From: Diphasiastrum complanatum
Lineage: Eukaryota > Streptophyta > Lycopodiopsida > Lycopodiales > Lycopodiaceae
NCBI GenBank assembly: GCA_029204225.1
Contig: CM055095.1
Location: forward strand, 15,654,049 to 15,718,048
Reading direction: 5' to 3'
Length of the DNA stretch: 64,000 bases
The notes under the pieces were generated by a model. That model searched no databases, had not been told where the DNA came from, and worked only from the letters and a program-made list of their open reading frames with translations. The translations under genes were made by a program, and so were the position numbers. This document shows positions 23,154 through 41,885 of this stretch, piece after piece (within the stretch, counting starts at the first letter, position 1; every line of letters starts with the position of its first letter).

Positions 23154-24490
23154 CTCCTAGATGCATGGCCTAATACCATAAAAAATTAGTAATGCATTTA
23201 TGTAGCTGCAATAGGGTCCTAGAATATGTTTGAGTAAGGGCATATATTTTGTAGGGGAACATAATTATAGTCTTCTATTAGCAACTATGTCAAGTGGTAG
23301 CAAGGAGGAGCCTGCTATAGGTAGTCCTATGCCTGGCTCGACTTTTGGGGTCATTAACCCAATGGTGCGCTACCTAATAATAATGATAGACTAGGGCCCC
23401 CCATTACAACATGCACAAGTTGGTGGCTCTCTCCTTGGGTCTCAACTCGATGGAATGTCAACAACTTGCTTTTTCTTTGTAATTTAGCAACAACTCATTT
23501 GTAATTTTAGCGGCAACTCAAACAATCTAATCTACTTCTATTTTGCCATAGAGTGAAACTTTGTGCCTAGAAGTTCAAATGGACATCCACTTAAGGAACA
23601 ACACCTACCAATTGCACCTTCTAATATAAGGTTGTCCTCATCTAACATAAAACGGAGGTAGAGGTGCTAGAGATCAGTCAATAAATGGATGATCTAAGTA
23701 ATTCCCACCTATATAAACCCTTTGTGATGGAGATAAAACATGCTACATGAAGAAAAAAGAAAAGAAAAACCTTTGCACATGGCACATGAGGGAAGTCCCA
23801 AGATCTTAAACCTTTCTCCATGATTAGGCTTTTCCTTTGGACTCATGAGTCCCATCGTGGAGTGAAGGTACTCAATCCTTCGCCTTCACCCAGTCCTCTC
23901 AAAATGACGTAAACACAAGAAAGAAAAAGAAAGAAGCACAAGTATGCAAGGCTTATGGCTTACCTTCTCACACAAGCCATTCACCTAACCCACCCATAGA
24001 ATCATTTGCTTGTTTGTTGCTTAAATTATATCACCAAAAAAAAAAACTCACTAGAAATTCGAAACCTGGAATCTTTAGACTTGCTTAGGCCGGCCCCTAC
24101 TATTAATGCTTCTCAGGGGGTGGGCGGGGGGTCCCACCTGCCTTTGCATACCAACCTTCTCATATTGAAGGCCTACATTTTATTGTCAACCTTCAATGAC
24201 ATAAGACCTTTCATGACTGCTTTTCAAATGCAATTGTAACAAAGATTCAGCCCTTCTTAACTTTTCAGGCGTAGTTTTAAAGAGAAGGGTAGCTTTTTGA
24301 CGTGCCCTTTTCAGTTTAAACAGTTTGGCTAACCGTTGCCTTTCTTTGCAAGGCATGTACAGCCTTTGACGTGCATTGCATCTTGCAAATGACGTGCCCT
24401 GCAATTTTCTGCCCGTCACCCCTCCACTTCACTCCACCCCACCTCCTGCATGCTTACCAAGAAGACGGAATGGATCGCGTGCACTAATGC
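23152..24490. other. Upstream flank of the aspartic proteinase gene
   Basis: No gene recognised. Mixed composition, with short purine-rich stretches around 23750-23930. It may hold distal regulatory sites of the downstream gene but none can be named. Confidence 0.4.
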
Positions 24491-24494
24491 AAGT

Positions 24495-24599
24495 CACGTG
24501 GTCAGGGTTTGTCCTACGTGTCAAATTGTGATTCGCCTAAAAATTATCGAGGACGTGGGACCCTAAATATTAGGTTCTTGTTCTGTTCTTTATATAAAA
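24495..24599 (+). promoter_or_regulatory. Promoter of the aspartic proteinase gene: G-box, ABRE-like sites and TATA box
   Basis: TATATAAAA at 24591-24599 lies about 105 bases before the start codon, a normal place for a plant TATA box with a leader of about 75-80 bases. Upstream are CACGTG (G-box, 24495-24500), ACGTGTC (24516-24522) and GACGTGGG (24552-24559). ACGT-core sites in this spacing are known targets of bZIP factors in abscisic acid and light responses; that this gene responds so is inference. Confidence 0.7.
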
Positions 24600-24646
24600 G
24601 CTTGAGAGCAACCTCCTCCTCCTCCGAGGGAGCTGTCTCGCCATAG

Positions 24647-30899
<6,253 letters not shown>

Positions 30900-31740
30900 G
30901 GCAAAGATTCTGTAAATTTTGGACAGAAGTTTGAGTCGTATGTGCTGTATATAATTATGTTCAACACAAGTAAATAATGCATTTGTAAATGGTGAGGCTG
31001 ACAAATGTCAATGGCCGTGGAGCAAGTAAGAGCAAGTAAGCATCACATAAGTTTAAAGAGTCAATGAGCCTGGATTATGTTTCCTTGTTGCAATACAGAA
31101 GGATGATGCTTCTATGTCAGATTTGTTTGAAACATTGGGTTTCAATTAGACTGTTGAAGGATATCTAATGGTATGGTAAAACAATGCTTTGCACACTTGT
31201 GCTCAAATCAAAGTTTGCAGTCTTTTGTTAGTTGAGCATATTTCTTCTTAATTTTCTGCTTTGTGAAGCTTTTTTTGCATGCCTTATTAGTTCTTGCTTG
31301 TAAGTCTGTTTTGGTGAAACTATCATGTTAAAACTAGAAATGGAAGGGAGAGACTAGACACATCCACCATGTTTAGGTGGTGGTGCAAGATTTTCCTCAG
31401 CCAGCCCTTGACAATTAGATAACTGCTAGGGGTATAGGCTGCAGAGGTGAAATAAAATTCCACCTTTAGGCCATTTTCTACAGCGAGTTGTGAAGTTCTT
31501 TAAGTCCTCAACACGAAGTGCTAGTGGGTAAGTTAGAAACCCTAAATACATGGCAACATTTTGTACACAATATATAGTATGATGAATAGTGTGGGAGTTT
31601 TATGTATAGGGGAAGGCCCTCTAAGAGGAGACTTCCCTGTTCTGAGGTGTCCGACGGTGGCAGCCCACCTGCCACCCTCGGACATGGGAAAAAATAAAAA
31701 AATAAACGTTTTATGTTTCTATAAGCCAGTAATTGCTTCT
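30900..31740 (+). other. 3' flank of the aspartic proteinase gene
   Basis: The 3' UTR must begin here; AAATAAT near 30971 is a plausible poly(A) signal. Beyond about 31000 no gene is recognised. Confidence 0.45.
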
Positions 31741-31754
31741 CAATCACAGCCTTG

Positions 31755-32790
31755 ATCTTTGACATCAGAAAAGAATTTATCTCAGACCACTTGAAATCCT
31801 ACTTCCCTGTCCTTGTCTTGCCCTTTGCCCCTCCTTTCTGGATCTGAAACAAAACCTGCACAATGAGCTGGACTCTGGATAAATAACCGTCTATGCTGTA
31901 AACTGTCCACAACTCGTTCCTTACACTCTCCTGAAATCCGAGGCAAATCGCACACACACACTCAATCAGCTGAACTATGTGGTCGCAGAATTTCCCCATA
32001 GTTGGAGTTTCAAAATCCATGAAGTGCAAAGACTGAAAATGGTTTCTGAACTTGCAATCACCAATTCCAAATTCTTGTCAGGACTATTGGACAGAATTAT
32101 TTCCATAATTTCTACCTCCACTTTGCAACTCTGATCCCATTCATTCTACTCTCTATTAACCACCATCTTCTATGAAGCTGATTTCACCTTTAGAAGTCTC
32201 TCCAACATTATTAAATATGTTTGGAAGCTTGTGTCTCCAGGTCTAAGCAGCTCCAAGATTTTATGTAAAGATCTTGTTTGCAATGATAATTGTTAATGAA
32301 TTCCACCAAGTGCTTTCCATCTCTCACAAGAGAAAAAACCCAATTCAAGCTACTCACATCTTACAGACAAAGATCCAGACAATGAGCAGCACTTTCAGAA
32401 TGTGCTATTTGGGGTACTTTTCCTCTACAGATCTTTCATGCAGGGGCATTATCAGTGATAACTTGGACAACTTTCTCAGGTATTAATGTATTATGTGGGG
32501 GTACTTCTCTTCTCCAAGTCTTCATGCCTTTTTGCAAATAGGAGCATGATCAATAATATATTGGACAACTTTCTAAGGTCTTATCCTTGCAATTGCCTCC
32601 TTCAAGTGATTTGCTATAGATTCAGCTATCTCCTCGTTCCCACTTTGGCCATTTTGAAAAACTCTCCGTCGGGTAAATTAGGCAAGAAAATTCAATTGAG
32701 GCGAGTTGGTAATGTTTGTGCAACCGTCACTCATCTTTTTGCAACCTGTTCAGGCTGTTCTTACCCAAAATGTGCCACATAATTCATAGT
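31755..32790 (-). pseudogene. hAT-type (DUF659-like) transposase remnant
   Basis: Minus-strand reading gives KVVQVITDNAPA (about 32477-32445), SAAHCLDLCL (about 32393-32364), KHLVEFINN, and further on DFETPTMGKF (about 32020-31995). VVQVVTDNA, AAHCLDL and PTMG in this order are the landmarks of plant hAT transposases with a DUF659 domain. A second version of the first motif, KVVQYIIDHAPICKK, lies just upstream (about 32576-32530), so that block is duplicated. Stops are scattered through it and no terminal inverted repeats or 8-bp target duplication were identified. It is a dead plain DNA transposon gene. Confidence 0.6.
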
Positions 32791-33909
32791 TCTTTATGAG
32801 TTCATAAAGAGATGCCATCATTGAGGGTCAAAACATTTTGTTCTGTGATGGAGAATTAAGTTGGCTTGAGAGTGAAAAGGCTGAGATCTGATAATTGGAG
32901 AAAGTGCTATTTTGAGTTGTCCTAAAAAAAACTTGCTTTTTTTTAACTTCTCGATTTTCACTGAGGGCTAATACTCACTACATAAGAAACTGTCAAAATT
33001 TTCATAATGCTGGTTTCTGAGAAATAATGCCGCTTCTATTCCTATACTTTGCAGGTTTTCCCAAGCACTAATTAGAGAGAGTATTGAAGCAAAGACCTAA
33101 CACTTTTGCACAAGGAAAGGCATTCGTTAAGAATTTACAATTACATACACACCTCATCAAAATGATCTTACAAATAGGAGGTTATTGCGTCCTTCACTGA
33201 TTTGCGTTAGTCTAGATCTAAGTTTGGTCGAGTGGCCGAAGCTAGCAAGAGTTATTCAATGCTTGAAATTGGGTTAAGGAAAGACCTTAGAGGAAAGATT
33301 ATTTCCTTCATCATATGTATTAATTTTAGGTACGTAGTGTTTTACATGCGTCCACAACATATTTCTTTGAAAATAAGGGCTCTCTATCAAATGTTGTTCA
33401 AACCCTAAAAATTGGATAAGCATGAATGCTATGTGATCTCAATATGCATGAAACTTGGTTTTGAAACATTTGGAAAGGTTGAGAAAGGTTTGGGGTATGA
33501 TGAGCATCGCAATAGGATCTTATGGATTCTAGAAAAGGTCTCCCGTAGACTTTATGTAAGTAATCTTGTATAAACATGAGATGTTTTTAACAAGATAAAC
33601 TTGTAATTTCGTGATTGGTATGTCATGTACTTTTAGTACAATGGACTTATAATGCATTATAATATCCAATGTAAACTTTGTTAGACCCAAAAGGAGCTAT
33701 TACCTTTAAGAAGAAGGCGGTTCTCTCTTTAGGCCTTCCAAAGTATGTAAATAAGGATAATAGGCCAACAAGGGCCCAATGTAAACTTAATAAGACTTAA
33801 CAAGGGCTAACTATCCTTCAATACATTGATGTTTAGTTAAGTTAGGGGATTGTCTATAAGTTGGCAAGAGACATCATTTTGAAGATGTTTTGGTTCATTT
33901 GCAAATGAG
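32791..33909. other. Unassigned sequence
   Basis: No gene recognised. Part of it (33650-33900) may be degraded flank or the 3' part of the neighbouring copia fragment, but no RNase H, PPT or LTR end could be seen. Confidence 0.35.
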
Positions 33910-35459
33910 AAAGCTTAGCCTTCTCTAAACTTGATGTACATGGAAGGATCATAGTCACTTAGAACAAATCCAAGTGAGTTGAGTCTTGCATACCATGATC
34001 TTGGGGCTTGCTTAAGCCCATATAAACTTTTGAAAAGTAGGCAGACTTTGGATTCTTCACCATGCTTGATGAAGCCTTGTGGTTGCTCCATATATATCTC
34101 CTCCTCAAGATATCTATTGAGAAAAGCATTGGAGACATCTAGTTGGAACATTTTCCATTTGAAGTAGCAAGCAATAGAGATGATGATCCTTTTAGTCACC
34201 ATCTTTGCATATAGTCAAGGCCTTGGATTTGAGCAAATCCTTTTGCACATATCCTTGCTTTGAGCTTGTTGATGGAACCATCATTGTTGTACTTGATTCT
34301 AAACACCCATTTGCAACCAATAATATGCTTGTTGGATGGTGGATCCACTAGCTCCCAAGTGTTGTTCGTAATCAAATCATCTCTTGCTTCATAGCTTCAT
34401 ATCGCTCCTTTGAATAGAGTGCATCTTGCACACTTCTTGGCTCTTCATGAGAGATAAAAAATGCATAATTGGTGGATTCAACATCCACTTGCTTGTCTTT
34501 ATCAATGTATGATAGCCTCTTGGGCTTGGATCTCTCTGTCATGGATCTTCTAGGTGAGAATACATGAGGATGCTCCTCCTCAAACCAACCCCATCATATC
34601 TTGATTGTCATCAATAGAAATAATAGAAGATGCATCATGAGATGCCTTGATCTCGTCCCCATCCAAGGTAGTTTTTTGGTCTTCATGAAAAGTGACTTCA
34701 CTACTTTCAATAACCTTGGAAGTAGAGAGTATGTAGACTCTATAAGCCTTCTCGGTTGATGAATATCCCACCATAACTCCTTTTCTTAAGCTAGGATCAT
34801 CCTTCTTCCTTGTCTCCAAAGGAACATGAGCAAAGCAAACACATCCAAAGATTCTAAGGCGATCAATCTTAGGCTTCTCTTTATGTAATATCTCATAAGG
34901 TGTCTTTCCTCCAAGAGCAAGATGAGTGAGTCTATTGCATGGATAATTGGCGTAATTGGTGGCCTCTCCCCAAAAATCCTTAGGCAAGAATGCTTCAATT
35001 CTTAGAGCTTTGGCACATTCACATAGAACTCTATTCTTCCTCTCGGCCACCCCATTTTGAGAAGGGAAATAGGCACAAGAGAATTCTCTTTTGATTCCTT
35101 CTTGCTCACACAGTATTGCTTTTCAACAAGAGCTTTGAATTTGAGGAAATAATCAAACACCATAGCTTTTGAAGATAAAAGATACAACCATGTAAATCTT
35201 GTGCAGTCATCAATAAAGGTGACAAAACAAGTGGCTCCTCCCTTGCAGAAATGCACATACGAGTGCACAAGCTCCAATGGATGATGAGTCTTGATAGATC
35301 TTGGATATGGACTCTTATGTGACTTTGCAATAGCACATACTTGACAAGGCTTGAACTCCTTGGATAGTGTATTTGGCAAGCCAATTTCTTTGACCATAGA
35401 ATGCATAGATTTGAAGTTGGCATGTCCCAATCTACCATGCCATAAATCTTCTTTGGAAA
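33910..35459 (-). mobile_element. Ty1/copia fossil (GAG-pre-integrase, INT, part of RT)
   Basis: Minus-strand order: LWHGRLGHANFKSMHSM at about 35440-35390, integrase with FIDDCTRFTWLY and AERKNRVLCECAKALR (35050), then RT with FQLDVSNAFLN and SLYGLKQAPRSWYARL (34150-33960). It is closer to copia B than to family A. Gag, RNase H and LTRs are missing. Its right edge abuts the 261-bp LTR-like repeat at 35460. Several breaks. Confidence 0.85.
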
Positions 35460-35720
35460 TGTTAGGGCCATTTTCGGCAGGGGATTGAAACATCCTAAAA
35501 GGGTCAAGGGGCCCCACCTCTAATGGCGGTTCGGCCCTACGTGAGCAACAGAGGATTTGCCGCTTCCAACCCTGATGGCCTTCTCTATTGCCTCGTGCTC
35601 CCCAACCGATGAGAGTTTTCCAGGCTCTCAGAGATACGGTTGCAAGGAGGGGGTGCTGTCACTTTTGGTGCAATGATTCACTAGCTTTCTAGGTTTACGG
35701 TTCCATAAAACTTATGATCA
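35460..35720 (-). repeat. 261-bp LTR-like direct repeat, left copy
   Basis: Starts TGTTAGGGCC and ends CTTATGATCA on the plus strand. By hand comparison it differs from the right copy (41886-42146) at about 12 of 261 bases (~4.6%). The orientation is taken from the tRNA-like PBS at the right copy. Confidence 0.8.
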
Positions 35721-38700
35721 CTAATTTGGGTTAGGATCTTGCTAATATCTCTTTCCCCATTGAATTCGGCTTACAGTTAGTAAAAATCTTACATGGGCTT
35801 GAAACCGATTTATTGCTTATGATGTGCTCGTGGGGTGCAAGTAATACGCACCACTTTGTTTGATAAGCGGTGGTATTTTTGCCAATCGTCGGGTCTAGGT
35901 ATTTCGCTAGACAGTACCAACGGCAGCTGTGACTAGTGTGACACTTAACCAAGGTGGTGTTTTTCAACCACGGATGGTGGACGGCCCGCTCTGGTGTTTC
36001 ACAGAGGTCGGGTCCAATTGATATGCTTCATATAAAAACAGGAAAACGTTTCACAACTTGAAGATTTCGTATAGCCATTAATAAATCTAAATCAGCAAAC
36101 AGTAAAATACCCAATCTATGGTTCTTTTCGTAAAATGTATTCTAAATTAGTACGAAACAAGTCATTTACTAAACAACTTTTACTAAACAAGTCATAAATA
36201 AGCACTCATTGTTCTAATTACCCATGCCGCATTTGTTTATAAAATATAATGATTTCGGACTAAATTCAAATTTGTGTTAAAAATGATTCACTACAATGCA
36301 CAATCGGCCTATACTCTACGACAATCCATTCACTAGTTACGTAATTTCAATTATTGAACTCAAGCAAACAACGTTCCCATTGCAAGCAAGTGATTCTGAG
36401 TCCATACTACCGGTAAACCCACAAATACGCACAGACCTGATACTTCAATGTCTACTTGTTCAAGAAAAGAATCACAATCGTTTAGGTCCCAATAGGGGCA
36501 TGGCAAATGCGGAATTATTGAAATGATTAGGTCCTCACACAGTTACACAATGAATTCTCAGTATCCTACCATCCATTTAATGAACGAAAGCAAGTACGAA
36601 CGTCAAGCACCCACATTCCAACTGAAAGCAAGGTTAGTTCCAAATTGTGGTTAGTCGCTTGACGTTGATTGAGAGTTGATGAATATCATGCTTGGGTTTG
36701 AGGAGTACGTCGTGAAAGATGTATGCTTGAATCTTGATGGAAGAATGAATATTGCTTGAAAGGAGTTGGTGGGTTGATTAGAAATATTATAAATTCACAA
36801 CTACTTGTTTACCATTGGAGGGTAATGGTTACATTGCATGCTAATGTGTAATTGAGTGGTGAAGGTTTGATTATGAGTTTTGGTTGTTTGATAGACTACA
36901 TTGTGGATTGCATGGCTGGAATGATTTGGGGAGGTTTGCTTAAGTGAGTGATGGAGTGAAGTGAAGGGTTTGCATTAGTGATAGAGGTAGGGTTGACCTT
37001 TGCATGTGGGTATGTGGTTTCAATTGAAGTTGTTTGCTTTCCACGAGGTTAGCTATTGGTGGGAAACAAACCCAGTGATTTGAGAAGTGTTATTTGTTGC
37101 TTGTCCACTGTGTGATTATGCGCTTGATGTATTCATTGTTGTTCCTACGCTAAACTCATTGTCGTTTGGTTGTTTGTAAGTGAGTATGTTTGTTGATAAT
37201 TAATGGGCTTTGTAATTGGCAAATGTGTAAAGTCAGATGCTTGCTCAGTGAGCGAAAACTTGCAAATATGGACTATTCGGATTGAGGGTTTAGTTGAAGA
37301 AGCCCATTCCACGACCTTCATTGTCTATAAGCAGGGTTGCTGATTTTTTTGAAAGATCTGCTAGGCTCTGCTAACTGATTCATAGCCCTGTCTGCGGCGA
37401 CGAACCGGCTGGTTGCGGCCTGCCCACAGACCCACAGTCTATCAACGGCCACCTGCAGGGAAAACCCAACCATTTGTAGACCCTGCTGTTGCTCTACAAC
37501 CTCAACATTTGCGGAATGAACTCTGCCTAAGGCCTGTCCTACCTGGTACGACCAAAACAGTCCATTTGCAGGTTCTAGATCCCGGTCTACGACAAAAATC
37601 TAATGTAGCCTACTGTCTGCGACTGTTTCGACCTGCCTGCTCCTACTGCTCACTGCATCTGCGGCCTCTGTCAGACCTGTCTGCGGCCAATAGGCTGCTG
37701 CCACGTGGCCTACAACTGCCAAAACGGGCCCCTGGCCTGCTGTTTTCCTCTGTTTAGACGTGTTTAGCTCTGATGTGGCCTGCTATCCTCTGCCTGCGGC
37801 CCACAGACCCTCGCTGGTGTAGCATCTGTTCTATCTACATTTTTCAGATCTGTGACAGCACATAGTCTGCAGCTAGTTTGCAGGCCTGTGATCCTCTTTC
37901 AGTCTCTGCCTGTGCTGTGGAAACTTGTGTGGCACTCCGTCTTAGCCTAAATTCTTCCATAGTGATCTATATCAGGGTTTTCCAAGGCTAATTCTTTGAT
38001 TTCGTGGACAATCCTACAATCTGTGAGTGAACAGCAAGTGGCAAGCGAAACATGACCTGGAGTTTTAAAAGTGGCATTCATGACTAGTACTTCAATGATT
38101 TCTAGTCACCTATGCTCACACTGAGGTATGGGTTTACCTCACATCGATTTTTTTTATATACGTTATGCTCGTGTTTAGCCAAGCAGTCCAGCCAAGCACT
38201 ACCATTGAGTGACATTAGCCACAAGAAGCAAGACATACAAGCTAACCCAACCACTAACCATAACATGGAGTAAGAACATTCACACTCACTAACACCAAAA
38301 TAGAACTTAACTCCAAAGGAGAACTAATCAACATTCTCTCTCAAACAAACAAGCTCTCAACATTCAACTCCCAAATGTACCAACTCTTAAAATTACTAAC
38401 ACACAAAAGTATTAACATTTTAAATACAAGGAGTTGGCTCCTTCTTATAGGAAAATCCAATGGATCCCCTTCACAATGCCATCTTGTCATTCTTCATGCC
38501 CTTCAAGCCCTCTTTGTCATTTGTCCCCAACTCATTAGATAGTACACCTAGTGGCCTCCATAACAGAGTGGGGGACTGGTGCATTCAAGGCTCTCTTCCA
38601 AAAACTAGCCAAGATGCCATTTTTGTCAAAGGCTAGGCTAGGGAGGCCATTCAAGTTTCTCCTTTTGTACACCCTAGAAGCCCAAAATGTCAATGGCTAG

Positions 38701-41673
38701 TGGGTGTACCTCCCAATTTTTATAGCCTCCAAGGTGTTTTGGCATTTATTATCCAAATTTTGGGCGAGGCCCTTTTTCAACCCCTATTTTTAGTAGGCGG
38801 CCTTCGTTTTTCTTTGGGTACCTGTGTTTTTGGCCTTTCTTTGATTTTTCAAGGGCCGTGCACCTACTGCTCATTTGTCTGGATTTTTGGTCTGTTGGGT
38901 AACCACTTGGCCCACACATTTCGTTAATTGCCCATAAATTGTGCAAACTTTGCCGTTAGGGTTTTTGTGACTCCTTGACACTGAATCCATATTTTTCGGT
39001 CCCGTTTTTACCCGAAATTTTTCTTTCTCATTTTTTTCTTCTATGGTTGACTTTTTCAGCATTCATGACCAGGGCTCTCACGACAACACGGTTTCCCTGA
39101 AAAATACATTGAGTGATCATATATTAGTAAAAATGGACTGAGTACATCGTGAGATTTTAGCACGGTCATACCGGCTATTTTTTTACAACTGGCCAGTTTT
39201 TTGAAAAGTCGTAAAATATTTACTGGCCATTTCTAAGGCCGCAAAATTTTCTCTAGCCCCATTTAGGGTGGGCTGGGACCCAATTCTAGGTGGACCGGCA
39301 CTCTTGGCTCGGTCTTACAAAACTTGACCACAAAATATTGTTGACGGGTTTTTTTTTTTTGAAAAGTTAATTTCTTACTTTAAAACTGTGTCTAGCCACT
39401 TTAGGGACGGGCTGGGACCCAAATCTACGACAAATTTGTGCCAATTTTTCTCTACTAATTGGGTTTTATATGCTGGTTTTTCAGGTATTGCGAACTTAAG
39501 CTTCAATATTAGCCCGATTTTCCGTGCGAAAATATCGGCTAACAGTGGCGACTACCATTGGGTAGTATGGTCACCATACGGCGAACCCAGAGTCTCTAGT
39601 TTCGCAGACCAGCTCCTGGCGGTGAATCAAGTATAGTGGGCTCAGCACCCTTGCTAGGTGATGCTAACCACAGTGAGTGGGTGGGATGGCTTCAACAGCT
39701 TCCTACCCAAAGGTCATCGATTGAGCCCTTAGGGTCCATCTGCAACAGGATTGGATTTAGCCGTAGCATCTTTGAACAATTTGGTGTCTTCATACCTGCA
39801 TAAACCCACCTGTGACCTAACTGACAAATGCTCCCATTTCCATCAGTTGTAAGGCAAAGCCCACTTTCGGACCCATGCATGGAGGGATATGCAAATGCAA
39901 ATCTCAGGATTGGAGATAGGATGATATGGATGCAAGTCAATAGTATTATGTTGGGTGAGGCGTCACTCGTCCTCACAAATTGGTTCGAGATCTACTAGAT
40001 ACGGTTGAAGTCTTTTTCTTTTTTCATTTTTTTTCTTTTACTTTTCTCTCAGTCTTTCTTTCTCTTTCTTTTTCTGTTTTAGTAGGGCCCTTATGAAAGA
40101 TGGTTCCCGGTCAATGGATATGGAGAAGAATCTTCTTAGTTGTCTGATATCAGTAGGTGGTACTGATTCAAATGTATACATTCGTTGCAGATCATCCATC
40201 CCATCTGATCCAACTTTATGTACAAAAAGCATAAATAACCTTCAACAACTATCTCAAATGGTTTACTACTCAAAGAAGTAGTGACATTTCAAGCTTGTTA
40301 TCTCATTGCATGTAACCATCATGTGGAGACTCTCGGTTTTTCCCTTATCCATCACGTCCTGAAATTCTCCAATTGTCCAGTCAATCATGCCTTATCTATT
40401 GGGTGATGGAGTCACTCCCCACCCCACTGCATTGTTTCTATTTCCAACTTTTTCATTCTTACCCTCCCTTTTATGCTTCTAATCAAACACTCATGCCCAT
40501 GGGAGAAAATATGTTATGTCCTATGCAGCTCAGAGTATATGCAGAATGTAGGGGTATGGATGCATGAGACGGTCTTGCAATTAAATGTCCAAGCACATTG
40601 TGCCTACATGATGCAGTGCAGCATGAGTGAATGGAGTGAAGTCAACTCATTTGTGATATCTATGGATCACAATTTTCAGTAATACGTCTTGCCATTCTGT
40701 TGGCAACAGGTTCTGTAGCAGCAGGTGTTACGTTCACTAACGGTGGTTCTGTAGCGTCGGTTGGCTCAAGTTCTGATAGTTCTTCTATAGGTTCCAAGGT
40801 ATCATCCAAGTCCATTATAGGTGGGTGAGACTCATCATCTAAGGCTGGTGGGACAAGAAACCCATGATTGCTTCTTCTAAGCCCTAAACGCTCTCTCTGG
40901 GGATTTGAAGTCTCTCCGTGCAGTGCTCCCTTAGACCTGGGTTTCCTTGGTATACCTATGATGTCTTGTCTAGGGTGACACTAATGATTGCTGCATAATA
41001 TGTTTTTCACTTACGGATAGCAATCAACTGTCATTGCACATGTGTTTTGTGATTTTCCCAAGTTACCCCATAGGTCATCCACCCTTCGTTCACTAATACT
41101 GCATATGACCTAACTAACTCTACTTGGTCATTTTTTTGCTCAATCCTAATCCAACCGTACCCATGCATAGTTTTCCTTGGTTATTTGTACCATGTGCCGT
41201 CTCTACGGGATGCTAGGGTTGGTGGGTCATAATGTACTGATTTTCGACTCAGGGCTCTGGTTTTCACCTTTACCCTAGGTTTCACGAGAAACCCCATTGT
41301 CTAATATGTTCCGTCACTCTATAAACAATCTCTAGTAGTACTTGGCATCACTGTCTAAACTCCCTGCTGGTGAAAACTGTATGCAGTCCCTAGATTCTTT
41401 TCAGGTATTGGAAGCAGGATGTCCTTGGTGAAGTTGGATCATGTGCAGCTAGGGGTGGACTGCGAACTCATGTGTGGCAAGGCTCTAAAACGTATGTTCT
41501 AGGTGTGGGATCAACACACATTACTGTGTGATGCTAACCACTTCAACCTGTGATACTTGATATTGGTTTTCCGAAAACAACGTGTGCACTAGTAGCTTGC
41601 ACAACCATGTTATCTTGCGGCTGACGGTCTAAACAGTTGAATTGTTCACAACATATGCAATCTGAGACATATG
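35721..41673. other. Interior between the two 261-bp repeats, without recognised pol genes
   Basis: About 6 kb with no RT, integrase or protease motif seen on either strand, so any element here would be non-autonomous. From 37380 to 37830 there is a degenerate run of CTGTCTGCGGCC-like units. From 38000 to 40000 are AT-rich stretches and a segment at 39370-39700 with GAACCCAGAGTC-type sequence. Poly-pyrimidine (TTTCTTT) runs lie at 40015-40080. Confidence 0.4.
40660..40980 (-). other. Unrecognised open frame of about 105 codons
   Basis: A minus-strand frame without early ATG, acidic and proline-rich (PPALDDESHPP, DLDDTLEPIEELSELEP). It could be the N-terminal part of a gag-like protein of the element in which it lies, or chance. 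No family recognised. Confidence 0.3.
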
Positions 41674-41750
41674 AAATCTGTAGGCCATCGGTAGTATGAC
41701 TATCCTCCAACCACTATTCTCTTATCAGGTAACTCCCGGCAGACGCACCA
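41674..41750 (+). other. tRNA-Gly(TCC)-like sequence with 3' CCA, first copy
   Basis: Reads TCTGTAGGCCATCGGT, then an anticodon-arm-like CCTCCAAC, then ACTCCCGGCAGACGCACCA. The last 19 bases equal the 3' end of plant tRNA-Gly(UCC) plus CCA; the 5' part agrees in TCTGTAG, CCA and CGG and about 60% of the D arm. Plant tRNA genes do not encode CCA, so this derives from a mature tRNA. One base later a TGTTGG LTR-like start follows. It is too degenerate to be a working tRNA gene. Confidence 0.55.
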
Positions 41751-41809
41751 ATGTTGGACGTCTGGCGGGTCAAATAACATAAGCAACGTGCAAATGGCTA
41801 ATTCGTACA

Positions 41810-41884
41810 CTTCACAGCCCTACGTATAGATAATTGCCCTTCAAACAATATCCCATTATCAAATTCCTCTCGGCAGACGCACCA
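41810..41884 (+). other. tRNA-Gly(TCC)-like sequence with 3' CCA, second copy, adjoining the LTR
   Basis: Contains TAGATAATTGCCCTTC, which is close to the D-stem and anticodon arm of plant tRNA-Gly(UCC), and ends CGGCAGACGCACCA. After one base the 261-bp LTR copy starts at 41886. On the minus strand the sequence TGGTGCGTCTGCCG would be the PBS of an LTR element primed by tRNA-Gly, but the similarity continues across the whole tRNA rather than stopping at 14-18 bases. Confidence 0.55.
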
Positions 41885-41885
41885 A

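Noticed and set aside
23077-23173. Leu-Ser repeat proteins over CT/GA tracts (also 26.4, 30.5 and 58.3 kb)
   Set aside because: Pure translation of dinucleotide repeats; no gene context.
37413-37757. 114-codon plus-strand frame
   Set aside because: It follows the CTGTCTGCGGCC repeat and has no recognisable domain or start context.
41674-41884. Working tRNA-Gly genes
   Set aside because: Encoded CCA and many mismatches in the D and T arms rule out functional nuclear tRNA genes; treated as tRNA-derived sequence.
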